Source: BMS3BBIN04 sp964552465 (GTDB lineage Bacteria > Electryoneota > Electryoneia > Electryoneales > Electryoneaceae). Taken from it: a stretch of DNA of 64,000 nucleotides. The stretch's first letter is position 1. The number at the start of each line of letters is the position of its first letter. The translations under genes and the position numbers were made by a program. A model generated the notes under the pieces. That model was given only the letters and a program-made list of their open reading frames with translations. It searched no databases and had not been told where the DNA came from. The DNA is taken from assembly GCA_964552465.1 (NCBI GenBank), contig CAZKGR010000012.1:25099-89098 (forward strand). Reading direction: 5' to 3'. Below, piece after piece: positions 34,427-44,185 of the stretch.

Positions 34427-35422
34427 CTACTTGGTCAGAACTGCCCTGTGTACATGTTGCTTACCATCAAGCTGAAGCGTGATGAAATAGTTACCTGCCG
34501 GATAAGCTTGAGCATCCCAGGTCATTCGGTATTCCCCGGGCGGCATGAAACCTTGCTGAATGGTAGCCATTTCACGGCCCAACACGTCAAACACGGACAG
34601 GTTCACATCACCAGCGTTCGCGTTTGTGAAGACGATAGTCGTCATTGCATTGAACGGGTTGGGATACAGCGAACTGACAACGGGTGAATTGGGCATGGGG
34701 ACGATCGATATGTCCTGAACCCCCAAATTTTCATCGGACACGATAAAATCGTCAAATCTCGTCTCGGGATTCGGCGCCTGGTCACCCATGTAGAACTCAT
34801 AGATTCCGTAAAAGCCTGCTGTTTGACGGAACTCTTCTGCTGGCGTGTACGGACATCCTGCGAGCATAACGTCATCCCAATAGCACCAGATCTCATCGCC
34901 GGAAACACGCAAACTCATCTTGTGCCAACCGCTCTCATTGGGTTCTCCACCGGGGATCTCGTCACCCGTCCATTCGAGGAAGGTCTCGGCCCCAAAACCT
35001 GAACCCGGGAAACGCCTGAGCTTGATCTTCTTGCTCATCCCGAACATGCTGGCCAAGTAGTAGTATGAGCTACCACCTGTTGTATCCCAACGGGCGGCAA
35101 CCCCATTGTATACGGGGAACATGATGTCATTTGTGACCATGCAGTACACCCAGGATTCTACAGTATAGTCTGCCAGCTCAATGGTTCCATTGAGAGCTGT
35201 AGAAGACTGGTCGCCAGCGACACTACCCACCCAACCGTCACCACCGGGCGTTGTCATATCTGGCGTTATGGTGATATCTGCCCCTTCCGGCCAGGGAGAA
35301 AACCAACCCTCTTGAATACTCCCGTCTGTAAAGTATTCCTCAAAGATCACATCGGCCGATCCTACTGATACCAGACCAACAAACAACACAATCGTCGCAA
35401 TCCATCGCATAAGACACTCCAT
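34427..35422 (-). CDS. Secreted LamG-like protein with T9SS sorting domain
   Basis: A 331-residue exported protein with a signal peptide (IATIVLFVGLVSVGSAD). Residues about 25-230 read as a concanavalin/LamG-like beta-sandwich (EEYFTDGSIQEGWFSPW, WHKMSLRVSGDEIWCYWDD), suggesting carbohydrate or surface binding. The C-terminus has the classic motif SLYPNPFNAMTTI and ends in HVHRAVLTK, a T9SS type A sorting signal. The catalytic function, if any, is not evident. Confidence 0.72.
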   Translation of the reverse strand: MECLMRWIATIVLFVGLVSVGSADVIFEEYFTDGSIQEGWFSPWPEGADITITPDMTTPGGDGWVGSVAGDQSSTALNGTIELADYTVESWVYCMVTNDIMFPVYNGVAARWDTTGGSSYYYLASMFGMSKKIKLRRFPGSGFGAETFLEWTGDEIPGGEPNESGWHKMSLRVSGDEIWCYWDDVMLAGCPYTPAEEFRQTAGFYGIYEFYMGDQAPNPETRFDDFIVSDENLGVQDISIVPMPNSPVVSSLYPNPFNAMTTIVFTNANAGDVNLSVFDVLGREMATIQQGFMPPGEYRMTWDAQAYPAGNYFITLQLDGKQHVHRAVLTK

Positions 35423-35522
35423 GTTTCTACTCCCCTACCACACATTGGGGAGTCGGTTTATCGAGTGAGTACTGGTTGCCAGACCTTCGCCGTTCCAGCA
35501 ATCATACTCGTCCTCGTTCAGA

Positions 35523-38500
35523 TTACCTGATCACCATCAGTTTGCCTGTGTGTTTATCACCTCCAGGCGTTGTGACAACATAGACATAGAGTCCGTATGC
35601 CACATCCTGCCCGTGTTCGTTTCGCAGATCCCAGTACGTAAAGCCTTCATTCCCCTGACTTTGATGCTGCAATGTTCTGACAATTCGTCCGGCAACAGTA
35701 TAGATGGTGATGTCACAGCTAGTAGGCAAGTGTGTGAACATGACCTGTGTTTCTCCACTCGCCCCTTTCAATCCGCTATCCACAATGATCGGATTCGGAA
35801 CCGCGCGGATCTGATCCATATTAGCACCAGCATCCGTTTCTGGAACTTCGGTCGAGAATTCGTATACCAATCCCTCACGGAACGGTTTATAAGTTATGAT
35901 CGTAAACTCATCACCCACGCTCGGCGGTATGGCATCCGCTGGCCCATTATTGGTCTTCAACCATATTTCGGCGCCAGTGTTATCATCTTCATCATCTCGT
36001 AACCAGAGAATATCCGGGAAGAGTGGTCCCTTCTCCGTATTTGACGTGTCCGGACTCCACGCTGCGCCACCGGGCACGAGATCCCAACCAATCGGGCTCA
36101 AGAATTCACTGCCTGCGAAGATAAACTGCAGGTCCGAAAACGCTGCATGCTCTGTTACATCTTCCCAAACGCCTTCCATAGCGTTTTGGGACATTTCCAG
36201 CCTAAGTGGTGCGGTGAAGGAAGTGTCTTGGAATCCTATCCCAAAACCAAGGCTCGTCGTGCGAAAGTCGAGCGGAGTATCGGTGATGGTGACACGCCAG
36301 TCCTTGACACCAATCACCACCTCTTCGTAGCTGGAAGGGTTACCAGCATAGCGATTCTCAGTCCACCAGTCAAAATCTGATGCCGAGTCGCCGTTCACGA
36401 CGGTCCAACCCATCTCACTTACACCTGAACTAGGAATGTCCTCAGCAATTAGACGGAAACCATCCACCGCAGGTTGCACGTGGTCAAGCGAAATGCCTCG
36501 ATAATCGAATTGTTCTCCAGTGTGCATGTCGGTGAACAATGTTGAACCAGTAGTGAGACACTCGAGGTTTACGAAAGTATCGTAGGTATAGATCGTGTCA
36601 CCCCACTCATCAACCAGCGAGTCGACAACTAGTTCGCTGAATGTGACGTTGTAGGTCATTCCGGTGAGTGCATCCTCATCAATGATGTCAAGGTCGATAA
36701 GACCATCGCTGATCCTGCCGTTTATCTCGAACAGCTCGCCAATCGACCCTGGACTCCAACCACCAGTTCGGCTGCCTGGAATGACAGAAACGGTGTTTGC
36801 ATCAGAGCCAGAATTACCCCTCGACGATTCATAGCTCGGTTCAACTGCAAGGGGATCTTCGGGATCGTATTGCCCGCGATCATATGAAGTTAACGTGTAC
36901 CAGACCTCAACACCGTTCGTCACGTCGGTATCGAGATACTGGTGTTGCAAGCCGGTGTCATCCCCAAGCCATATGTTTGCCTCAGGAAAATCAGGACCGT
37001 ACGCAGGATCTGGCCCAAATATGCTGTCTACAATGTCGCACTGGAAGAGTGGCACGTAACCCACCGGGTCGCCAAACCAATTGTTGACCACCTCGCCCCA
37101 GCTTTCGCCGCGATCGGTACTTTTGTAGAGACGATAGCCCTCAAAATCTTCTTCATCAGTAAGAGCGTCAACGCTGGCCTCAGCCTGACTATCCCAAGTC
37201 AGAAGCACCTGTCCGTCACCAGTCGTAGCACGCAGAATCGGAGTCGAGGGTGGACCGGAACCCTGGAAATACATTTCACGGGCCATCAAATACGCCATGC
37301 TGGCGTTCTCATAAAGCTCAGTGGAGTCTGCTCCGATGACAAAGACCAGCGAAAACTCTTTGCTCCCGCCAGCCGGGATGGGAAACGGACCCACGCCAGA
37401 CGTAAACGTGATATCAGTTCCTGGCAATTCGTTATCGTCCACATCACTCTGAAGGCTTAGATCATCAAATGCCGGGTTATCACCATGGAAATACCGCTCA
37501 GGGTCTTCCGTATCGGAAGGATCGTTACGCAGGACAGCGCGGAATTCATCATTCGTATCCGGGCTGTCGTCATCATGGTAATAATGGAATGATGTGACAC
37601 CCATATCATCCGGACTGGCTACGATACCAGCACCAATCCAGCCCACTGGTCCAACCCATTGCTCAAACAACGTAGAGTCGGTGCGTTGCGGGATGCCGTT
37701 CAGATCCTGTTTGAAAAAGAAAGATGGATTGGTTTCACCATCAACCATTGACCATGCGCCAACCCTGTCATCATCATAGAAATCAGCTTTCAGATCAGCA
37801 TACAGTCCCGCATAAACCTCAGATAGATCTGTATCGCCATCGTTGTGCAGGATGTACCGCACGAACATCAGGTTCTTCGCATAAGGACGGCTGTAAGAGT
37901 ATGCAATCTGCTCGACACGTAATCCCACACCACGCATATCTTGTAGCACAGCGTAGATGTCACGATCCGAGGTGTATTCACCAACAACCTTCTGCGCAGG
38001 ATCCTTCAAATCAGTACGAAAAGGTCCGGGCCAGAACGGTTGTCCGCCATCTCGTGGCCAGGTAGCTGTTCGGTCTGAGAATGCCAGGAATGGTGTAACT
38101 TCATCACCGGCGGTGTTCTCGTCGCTGCGGTCATCGTTGAACAGGCCGCCCATCGATCCATCCTGTGCTTCCCAGCCGTAATCAAGCACCTGAGAAGAGG
38201 GATCATGAACGGAAGCTATCACTGTGGTATCTGCCAGAACGACCAACCCGACACCAAAGCCATACTGCTGCACATCCTCGCTTTCACGTGGCCACCGGAA
38301 TGCCGGCGCACCAATGTGGAAACTACTGATGATGCCGAAATTCGTAATCAGGTTGGTGAATTCGCCCTTGTCGAGCAACCCCATGGCACGATCGTCGACA
38401 GCAGCTCCATTCCGGAGTAGAGATTCCTTGCTCTTGATTTCATGCGGACCAAACTTGGAGTCAAATCTGTTGCCGCTAAATAGCAGCACTGCCATCACGG

Positions 38501-38549
38501 CGATCAAGAGCCGTGATATGTGGCCGATTCGTGTACGGTTGCGACTCAA
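35523..38549 (-). CDS. Large secreted protein of unknown function with FlgD-like/T9SS C-terminus
   Basis: A 1008-residue exported protein. A signal-type segment (LLIAVMAVLLFSG) is followed by a long beta-rich, Asp-rich ectodomain. A fibronectin-type III-like segment (PILRATTGDGQVLLTWDSQAE) occurs near residue 435. The C-terminal 80 residues (RAVPNPIIVDSG ... YGLYVYVVTTPGG) form a FlgD-like sorting domain. It overlaps the TonB receptor gene by 4 bases, so the two are co-translated. Proteins of this layout beside TonB receptors are common in FCB bacteria; their function is not known to me. Confidence 0.7.
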   Translation of the reverse strand: MSRNRTRIGHISRLLIAVMAVLLFSGNRFDSKFGPHEIKSKESLLRNGAAVDDRAMGLLDKGEFTNLITNFGIISSFHIGAPAFRWPRESEDVQQYGFGVGLVVLADTTVIASVHDPSSQVLDYGWEAQDGSMGGLFNDDRSDENTAGDEVTPFLAFSDRTATWPRDGGQPFWPGPFRTDLKDPAQKVVGEYTSDRDIYAVLQDMRGVGLRVEQIAYSYSRPYAKNLMFVRYILHNDGDTDLSEVYAGLYADLKADFYDDDRVGAWSMVDGETNPSFFFKQDLNGIPQRTDSTLFEQWVGPVGWIGAGIVASPDDMGVTSFHYYHDDDSPDTNDEFRAVLRNDPSDTEDPERYFHGDNPAFDDLSLQSDVDDNELPGTDITFTSGVGPFPIPAGGSKEFSLVFVIGADSTELYENASMAYLMAREMYFQGSGPPSTPILRATTGDGQVLLTWDSQAEASVDALTDEEDFEGYRLYKSTDRGESWGEVVNNWFGDPVGYVPLFQCDIVDSIFGPDPAYGPDFPEANIWLGDDTGLQHQYLDTDVTNGVEVWYTLTSYDRGQYDPEDPLAVEPSYESSRGNSGSDANTVSVIPGSRTGGWSPGSIGELFEINGRISDGLIDLDIIDEDALTGMTYNVTFSELVVDSLVDEWGDTIYTYDTFVNLECLTTGSTLFTDMHTGEQFDYRGISLDHVQPAVDGFRLIAEDIPSSGVSEMGWTVVNGDSASDFDWWTENRYAGNPSSYEEVVIGVKDWRVTITDTPLDFRTTSLGFGIGFQDTSFTAPLRLEMSQNAMEGVWEDVTEHAAFSDLQFIFAGSEFLSPIGWDLVPGGAAWSPDTSNTEKGPLFPDILWLRDDEDDNTGAEIWLKTNNGPADAIPPSVGDEFTIITYKPFREGLVYEFSTEVPETDAGANMDQIRAVPNPIIVDSGLKGASGETQVMFTHLPTSCDITIYTVAGRIVRTLQHQSQGNEGFTYWDLRNEHGQDVAYGLYVYVVTTPGGDKHTGKLMVIR

Positions 38550-41170
38550 AATGATACCTCCACGCCGGCTTTGATCGTTCGAGGTGCAGCCACCTTGCTT
38601 GGGTCATGCAGTTGATCAAACGCTATGTCGTTTGAAATCAACGTGCTCTCCCACGGCTGGCCTGTTCTGGAATCTACATACAGCGGATTTTCGCGATCAA
38701 ACACATTTGAAGCGATCGCATACGCTGTGAACTGAACAGCATTATACTGGAAGCGTTTGCTCAAGCGCAGATCCACTGTCGCAGTGAATTCCATCTTCTC
38801 CGAATTCCTGAGGGCCATCTGCTCGCCGATTTCGGAGTAGGGCGTGTATGGCAATCCGCTGGAAAACTGACCGATCAATCCTACACCAACACCGCTGAGT
38901 AAGGAACTCCCAAACACACGTGGATAATCGTCAATGCCAGCGTTCCATGAGAGAAGTGCGTTGGTCACATGACGCCGGTCGAAATCCATCGCATATTCCT
39001 GGCGCGCCACAGGAATACCGTAGTAGGCATCCCAGAAACCAGCCGTCGGTTCGGACGAGTTACCCTTGGCAATGCTGAAGGTATAGTTAGCCTGCATACT
39101 CCAGAAACGATTGAAGTTACGGTTTACATTGACTTCAAAGCCCTTCACGTTCGCATAGTCAATGTTGATGAATGGTGCATAGTTGTAGGACGTTCCAACC
39201 CGCACCTGCCGTGAACCTACGAGGTCCGTGATGTCCTTGTAAAACGCTGTCGCACTCACACCCCAGTCCTCGGCGATCACGCCCTTGAGTCCGACCTCGT
39301 ACGCAACTGTCCGCTCCGGTTTCAACGCGGGATTACCTACTGCATCAAAGGAGCGGTTGGCCAGTGTGTCGGGATCAAGGTCAGCCGCATTCATGTAGAG
39401 GTTGATGTAATCCGGGAACTGGAAAAAGTGGCCATACGCGAAATGCAGAGTCCACTCGGAGCTGATCGGATGTGCCAATCCGAGCCGCGGGCTTAACTGG
39501 GTGGACACCTCTACCGGCTCAAGCTTATGCTGTGGATCTTCCGGATTGTTCCAACCTTCCGAACGTGGATCGACATAGTCGAAGCGCAGGCCAGCATTCA
39601 CGACCAGGTAATCCAACTCGATTTTGTCCTGGATGAACGCTGCAAATTCCTGAGGATTCTGTTCGAAACGGTCCACCACGCCTTCACGTTCACCCTCAGG
39701 GCTGATGCGTAGGTCACGGATGTCTTCAACATCCATTCGTTTTGAGGTGAACTCCAACCCCATCGTCCACAAGTGAACTGGATTCATCTGCCAGTTCAGT
39801 TTCGCCCAGTTGTTGAAGGTTTCGGTGCGGCTTTCACGCCAGACATCCGACCAGTCATCTTCATTATAGAAATACTGCGCAAATGTGAAGTCGGCCGGCG
39901 AATAGTCGCTCGACAGGTAGTCATCCCAATCTTCGAAGATTTTGCGATCACGGTCAAGCCGGTTATATCCGGATAATATTTCCAGATACAGGGCGTTCGT
40001 AAGGTTGGCAGTATAGGTTGCTGAGATCCGGCTATTGGTGTCAAACTTGCGGTAGTAATGCTCAGGGACATACTTCCACGTGTGGCTGTAATTCTGTGAG
40101 TTGTTCTTTCGCCAGCCAAAACTCACGGCCAGCTTACCAGCTCCCAGTGAGTTTGTCAGCTTGCCGGAAATCTGACGTAGCCATCGGTCGCCGAATGGAA
40201 GATGGCTGTTCTCGGCTTCATGTACACCGCTAACGAAGAAAGTCGTGCTTGGAAGGACCGGTACCGGCCCTGAGAGTGTCAATCCCAATCGTCCCGGCAT
40301 GGAAAGCCAGAGATCGTTCGTCTCGGTAACATCAGTGCTGTTATAGGCCGAATGGCCAGTAGTTTCGTTCCGGACTGCGTCGCTGCCAGCTTCCACCCAG
40401 TCGCGTTCACGATAACGGGAATCGATCAGGCGGGCGCTCTCGTAATTGACGTGAACCTTGTACTTGGCATCACCCCCGCGGGTAACAACCTGAACGATGC
40501 CGCTCATCGCCTGGCCATATTCAGCGTTAAAAGTACCGGAGAGGAGCTGCAGTTCCTGAAGTGAATGACGATCAATGTCTGTGGTGCCATCACCATAGAG
40601 AGGATTCTCGACACGCATTCCGTCTACGATGTAGCCAACCTCGCCGCTTCGACCACCACGAATGTGCAGATCTCCGCTGGCGTCCGAGGATGCACCGGCC
40701 TGGAATGGGAGGATCTCGTCCGCTCGCTGCAACGGCATATTGCGAACAAAATCACCGGTCACACTGATCCGTTGCCCGGTTTCCTCCAAATCAATCGGTG
40801 GCTTTTCAAACACGACGGTTACAGGGGTGAGTTCGACGGATTCCGCCTCGAGGGTGACGTTGACCCGCACCGTATAGTTAGTGCGGACCTGCACATCTGT
40901 AATGATCTTTGTTCGATACCCCAGGGCCGTGAACTGGAGATCGTAGCGATCAGGGGGAATCCCGATAATGAAGTAACGACCATCGAGATCCGCAGCTCCA
41001 CCTGTCTGGGAATCCACTACGACTACGTTGGCGGAAGGAATCGGTCTACCTTCCGAATCAACGATAACACCAGCAATTTTCCCAGCATTTGAAGCAAACG
41101 AAATGAATGGAAATACGAGTAAAGCAAGAACAGCTAGAACGTCTTTGCAAAAGCGGTGTCGAACAATCAT
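38546..41170 (-). CDS. TonB-dependent outer membrane receptor
   Basis: A receptor of about 874 residues. An N-terminal signal peptide (LAVLALLVFPFISFASNA) leads into a carboxypeptidase-regulatory-like beta domain (KIAGVIVDSEGRPIPSANV), then a plug domain (LHIRGGRSGEVGYIVDGMRVENPL) and a 22-strand-type barrel ending in TIKAGVEVSF, with the terminal aromatic expected of outer membrane proteins. The ATG at 41170 is chosen because AAGGATG precedes it and it immediately starts the signal peptide. The ligand is unknown. Confidence 0.87.
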   Translation of the reverse strand: MIVRHRFCKDVLAVLALLVFPFISFASNAGKIAGVIVDSEGRPIPSANVVVVDSQTGGAADLDGRYFIIGIPPDRYDLQFTALGYRTKIITDVQVRTNYTVRVNVTLEAESVELTPVTVVFEKPPIDLEETGQRISVTGDFVRNMPLQRADEILPFQAGASSDASGDLHIRGGRSGEVGYIVDGMRVENPLYGDGTTDIDRHSLQELQLLSGTFNAEYGQAMSGIVQVVTRGGDAKYKVHVNYESARLIDSRYRERDWVEAGSDAVRNETTGHSAYNSTDVTETNDLWLSMPGRLGLTLSGPVPVLPSTTFFVSGVHEAENSHLPFGDRWLRQISGKLTNSLGAGKLAVSFGWRKNNSQNYSHTWKYVPEHYYRKFDTNSRISATYTANLTNALYLEILSGYNRLDRDRKIFEDWDDYLSSDYSPADFTFAQYFYNEDDWSDVWRESRTETFNNWAKLNWQMNPVHLWTMGLEFTSKRMDVEDIRDLRISPEGEREGVVDRFEQNPQEFAAFIQDKIELDYLVVNAGLRFDYVDPRSEGWNNPEDPQHKLEPVEVSTQLSPRLGLAHPISSEWTLHFAYGHFFQFPDYINLYMNAADLDPDTLANRSFDAVGNPALKPERTVAYEVGLKGVIAEDWGVSATAFYKDITDLVGSRQVRVGTSYNYAPFINIDYANVKGFEVNVNRNFNRFWSMQANYTFSIAKGNSSEPTAGFWDAYYGIPVARQEYAMDFDRRHVTNALLSWNAGIDDYPRVFGSSLLSGVGVGLIGQFSSGLPYTPYSEIGEQMALRNSEKMEFTATVDLRLSKRFQYNAVQFTAYAIASNVFDRENPLYVDSRTGQPWESTLISNDIAFDQLHDPSKVAAPRTIKAGVEVSF

Positions 41171-41726
41171 GCATCCATCCTTGACTTCGTTCAACAGGAG
41201 CACGTGCAAAGAGCTGTCAATTGGAAAGTTAAGCTAACAATAAAATTGATTTACTCCGGGATGTCGCTGCAAGATCTCAGCTCCAGGAGTTCGAGCAGGC
41301 TAACAAGTCTGCGTTTGTGGATTTGAGCGATCAGAAACATGCTGACTGGCTAGACCGAGATTCACCTGAACGATTGCGCGTACACAGTGAACGCAATCCC
41401 GTATTCATGAATGACCTCGTTCGGCTGAGACGAGTCCTTCGACACCAATCCTGTCGACGGAGTAATCAGTGAGTGTGTTGGCGAACGCTGCACCTGCCTG
41501 AGGAAGAATCCCTTCGCTGTAAAACAGAGTTTGTTCCTCTTGACGAGAATCTTCGTCCAGTAATGACTCGAACTGTCGTCTTACGTAACACTGAGCCTGA
41601 TGGAACGCATGCTCAGACGATCGTTTCCTGGTCACAGCGGAAGGGGATCACGATAGTTGCACATGCATTTATCTGATCACGGAGAGCTATCGAACGAGTT
41701 GACGTTTAATCAAGCATAGTGCCTGC
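41171..41726. other. Intergenic stretch with an unidentified start-less open frame
   Basis: This 555-bp gap holds no convincing gene. On the plus strand an open frame without an early start codon runs from about 41236 to 41471 and reads protein-like (KSAFVDLSDQKHADWLDRD, ERLRVHSERNPVFMND). It ends in a stop, and another frame is open just after it. It could be the debris of a frameshifted gene. I cannot name the family. Confidence 0.3.
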
Positions 41727-41900
41727 CTATAGAGCGCTGCGGGGGTTCGTCAGGCAGAGGTTGACCAGATCGTCAATCTGTGCCGTGCCCACACACATCA
41801 CGGTGTCCGCACCACCCCAGTACAGCTTCACTGATCCATCCGGTTCAGGGATCGCCCCGCAGGTGAACACCACATTGTGAACATATCCAGTGATTTCCCA
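41727..41900 (-). pseudogene. C-terminal remnant of a glycoside hydrolase family 130 (mannooligosaccharide phosphorylase-like) gene
   Basis: Read on the minus strand in the frame ending at the TAG at 41727-41729, about 57 codons give PWEITGYVHNVVFTCGAI, then KLYWGGADTVMCVGTA and DDLVNLCL. These match the last segment of GH130 enzymes (VVF-CG... YYGAADT...). No upstream GH130 sequence follows; the preceding bases belong to the truncated integrase in another frame. The gene is a 3' stump left by a deletion or insertion. Confidence 0.7.
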
Positions 41901-42310
41901 CGGGCTCGACGACTGATATACACCTCAAGGTCTTCGGCCGAGATCTCGTTGACTGGGAATTCGCCGAACTCAGCTACGAACCACTCCTGAAGCTGAAGCT
42001 TCTTCCTCGCCAAAGTCAGCGTAGCATTACCGCGGTCTCGTGATGTGTTAAGGTACTGGATTACAAGATCCCGAGTTAATGTGCTTTGCTGATGTCTTGT
42101 TGATTCTTTGTTTTCGTCGTTCTTCCGCTTCCACCACAACCTTGGATCTCTGCCCAGTCGAAGCTCTGTTTCTGCTTCCGATTCCCACTGACGAGCTGTC
42201 ACCTTCGGAATTGGACCAAACGCGATACGCCGATCGTGATAATCGTAGTAGTAGCGATAGCTGTAGCTAATTCTGCCATCGCTCAATTTTCGACTGTGAA
42301 GTTTACCCAT
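41900..42310 (-). pseudogene. Truncated phage-type tyrosine integrase (N-terminal part only)
   Basis: About 135 codons encode the N-terminal arm-type and SAM-like core-binding domain (TLTRDLVIQYLNTSRDRGNATLTLARKKLQLQEW split over residues about 85-118, then NEISAEDLEVYISRRARG). The catalytic domain with the R...HxxR...Y residues is missing. From about 41910 the frame runs into the GH130 remnant and ends at a chance stop at 41828. The start ATG at 42310 has GAGG upstream and lies 8 bases after the Rep-like gene. The protein cannot be an active recombinase. Confidence 0.7.
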
Positions 42311-42317
42311 GACGACC

Positions 42318-43463
42318 TCACATAGATGCAAGTTTGAAAAGCTCTTTCACCGCTCTTTTGTTCATTCTCTGAATTTCCATAATGCTATCCGATAAGGCCT
42401 CGAAGAATCCATGTATCCGCATAGGATGCTCTGATGAACTACTTATAACCATTCCCTTTTTTCTCATGTATTTTCTGAGAGTGTTATACTCTATCTTATC
42501 TGATTTATTCTCTTTAGCATCCTCTCGTCGCAGATGTAATGCATTTATTAGTCGTTCACGACTCTTCGGCCTAAACCAATTGATCTTTATCAGAGCCATT
42601 CCCTCAGAGATTAATATTACACCTGGAAATACGTTTGTTCTCCACTGTATTGATTTCAATAGAAGATTGTCTAGATTATCGCTAGATATATATCTATGTA
42701 AATTCCTTTCTTGTGAATTATCGAGATCAAGAATACGATTTATAGATCTACAATAGTAACGATACTCTAATCGCGTTACGTTATATCTCCTCAAGTACCT
42801 TTTATCAACTATATTCAAAGTATCCTTATTATACGAAACAGTAGCACCACTACGATTCTTTATGCCATAGTATTTTTGAATATCATCCTCAAATACTTCA
42901 GATAGACGCTCACGTTTAGTTCTTCTATAAGGATATCTATCTAAATTATTAGTACTTATACCTATAATATCGAATGCAATCTCTAAGTAATGAATTCTAG
43001 AGGCTAACAACTCTTGTAATGTTACTGGAAACAAGTAAGAAGATAATATTTCACTAGTTATAACTAACATTTCTATAATCTCATGTCCATTGGCAAGTTT
43101 AACAGTTTCATCTAGTAAGCTATGTGGTTGCATGGTTACCAGGAAATAACTGAATTGCATATCACCATTTACTTCCCAGCATTCCCTAAAACGGATTTGA
43201 ATTCCCTTCATCTCTGGTCCGGCGTATTCCCGCCTCAGCCAGCCTGGTCTCAACTTCACTCCTTCCGGCTTAGAGACTAGTCTCAACCCCTTCCATGCGA
43301 TCCTTTTTCTTTCTTCAAGTTGCTCATCTATGCATATTTTTACTTGATCTATACCTTGGTTCACAATTTTCCATTCGCCATTTACACCTTTAGTAAATGC
43401 GTCCAGAGGATTGTGTCCCCGCATGGGTGGAAAATCTTGTCTTGTACCTATGTGAGTCGACAT
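42318..43463 (-). CDS. AT-rich mobile-element protein, possibly a replication initiator
   Basis: A 381-residue protein whose DNA is clearly richer in A+T than the surroundings (many TATA/AATAT stretches, AGA and ATA codons), a sign of recent transfer. Segments such as HYLEIAFDIIGIS and VTRLEYRYYCRSINRI resemble the TRLD(I/V)A-F and R(I/L)E-R motifs of replication initiation (Rep_trans or filamentous-phage-like) proteins, but the match is weak and by eye. It sits between an excisionase-like gene and a truncated integrase, the layout of small integrative elements. Its function is otherwise unknown. Confidence 0.6.
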   Translation of the reverse strand: MSTHIGTRQDFPPMRGHNPLDAFTKGVNGEWKIVNQGIDQVKICIDEQLEERKRIAWKGLRLVSKPEGVKLRPGWLRREYAGPEMKGIQIRFRECWEVNGDMQFSYFLVTMQPHSLLDETVKLANGHEIIEMLVITSEILSSYLFPVTLQELLASRIHYLEIAFDIIGISTNNLDRYPYRRTKRERLSEVFEDDIQKYYGIKNRSGATVSYNKDTLNIVDKRYLRRYNVTRLEYRYYCRSINRILDLDNSQERNLHRYISSDNLDNLLLKSIQWRTNVFPGVILISEGMALIKINWFRPKSRERLINALHLRREDAKENKSDKIEYNTLRKYMRKKGMVISSSSEHPMRIHGFFEALSDSIMEIQRMNKRAVKELFKLASM

Positions 43464-43546
43464 AGCAACCTCAAACCCGGACCATGTTGAGCTGAGTTAT
43501 GTGCTTGAATCCATAGGAGGAATATTCTCGCAAGCACAATTCACGA

Positions 43547-43879
43547 TTACTTTGTCTTACCCAAATTCATGCAGATCTCCGCAAATTTGAGTATCTGTTC
43601 CTCTGTGAACCTCAGTTTGCCGCGTGGCGTAAACCGAACGCTTTTCAGAGGAACCGGAAACTCAACATCGGTCGCAGCTCGCCTGAGCAAGCTTTGTGGC
43701 AAATTCGTCATCCGCGATGCTTCGGCCAAGGTCAGAAATCGGATTGGACTTCCTAGGGCTGTATCTTGTGGCTGAGAAGAATCTCGTCTGTTAGTTTTGG
43801 TTTTATCACCTTCTTTGCGTTTTCGCAGAGTGAGTTTGCTAGGTGCTTGAAGTGATGTTGTCGTGTTGCCCGTAACCAT
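43547..43879 (-). CDS. Excisionase-like helix-turn-helix protein
   Basis: A 110-residue basic protein. The C-terminal 60 residues (RFLTLAEASRMTNLPQSLLRRA, split here, through RFTPRGKLRFTEEQILKFAEI) form a MerR/excisionase-type winged-helix domain. The N-terminal 45 residues are polar and low complexity. It leads the small element operon with the Rep-like and integrase genes. A role in excision or in transcriptional control of the element is likely. Confidence 0.62.
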   Translation of the reverse strand: MVTGNTTTSLQAPSKLTLRKRKEGDKTKTNRRDSSQPQDTALGSPIRFLTLAEASRMTNLPQSLLRRAATDVEFPVPLKSVRFTPRGKLRFTEEQILKFAEICMNLGKTK

Positions 43880-43972
43880 ATCTAACTCCTCATGTCAAAC
43901 GAGTTGTAAGTCCCAAATTCGTTTCAGGTACCCACTCTAATGATGCCCTTTAACCTCGAAAAAAGGGACTAA

Positions 43973-44025
43973 CTTTGACTCTCTTTGACTCTCTTTGCCA
44001 GAACCGCGAATTTCAACTGTTGAAA
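43973..44025. repeat. Tandem 10-bp repeat and 15-bp palindrome upstream of the excisionase-like gene
   Basis: CTTTGACTCT is repeated twice in direct tandem with a third partial copy (43973-43997). A palindrome TTTCAAC-T-GTTGAAA follows at 44011-44025. They lie about 95-145 bp ahead of the excisionase-like gene and may be iteron-like or operator sites for the element. No function is proven. Confidence 0.4.
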
Positions 44026-44185
44026 TATCAAGGAGTTCAAGTGAGAGCACTATATACACAGGGACAGCTACCCCCTACCTCTCAGCGAGCATTTCTCAAG
44101 CTGAACATGTATATCTCTGGTGCTTTGTGGGATCCTTTTGCCTTGTACTCGTCCGCCAGTCGCCCGCAACTGGCCCAAACAGAAA

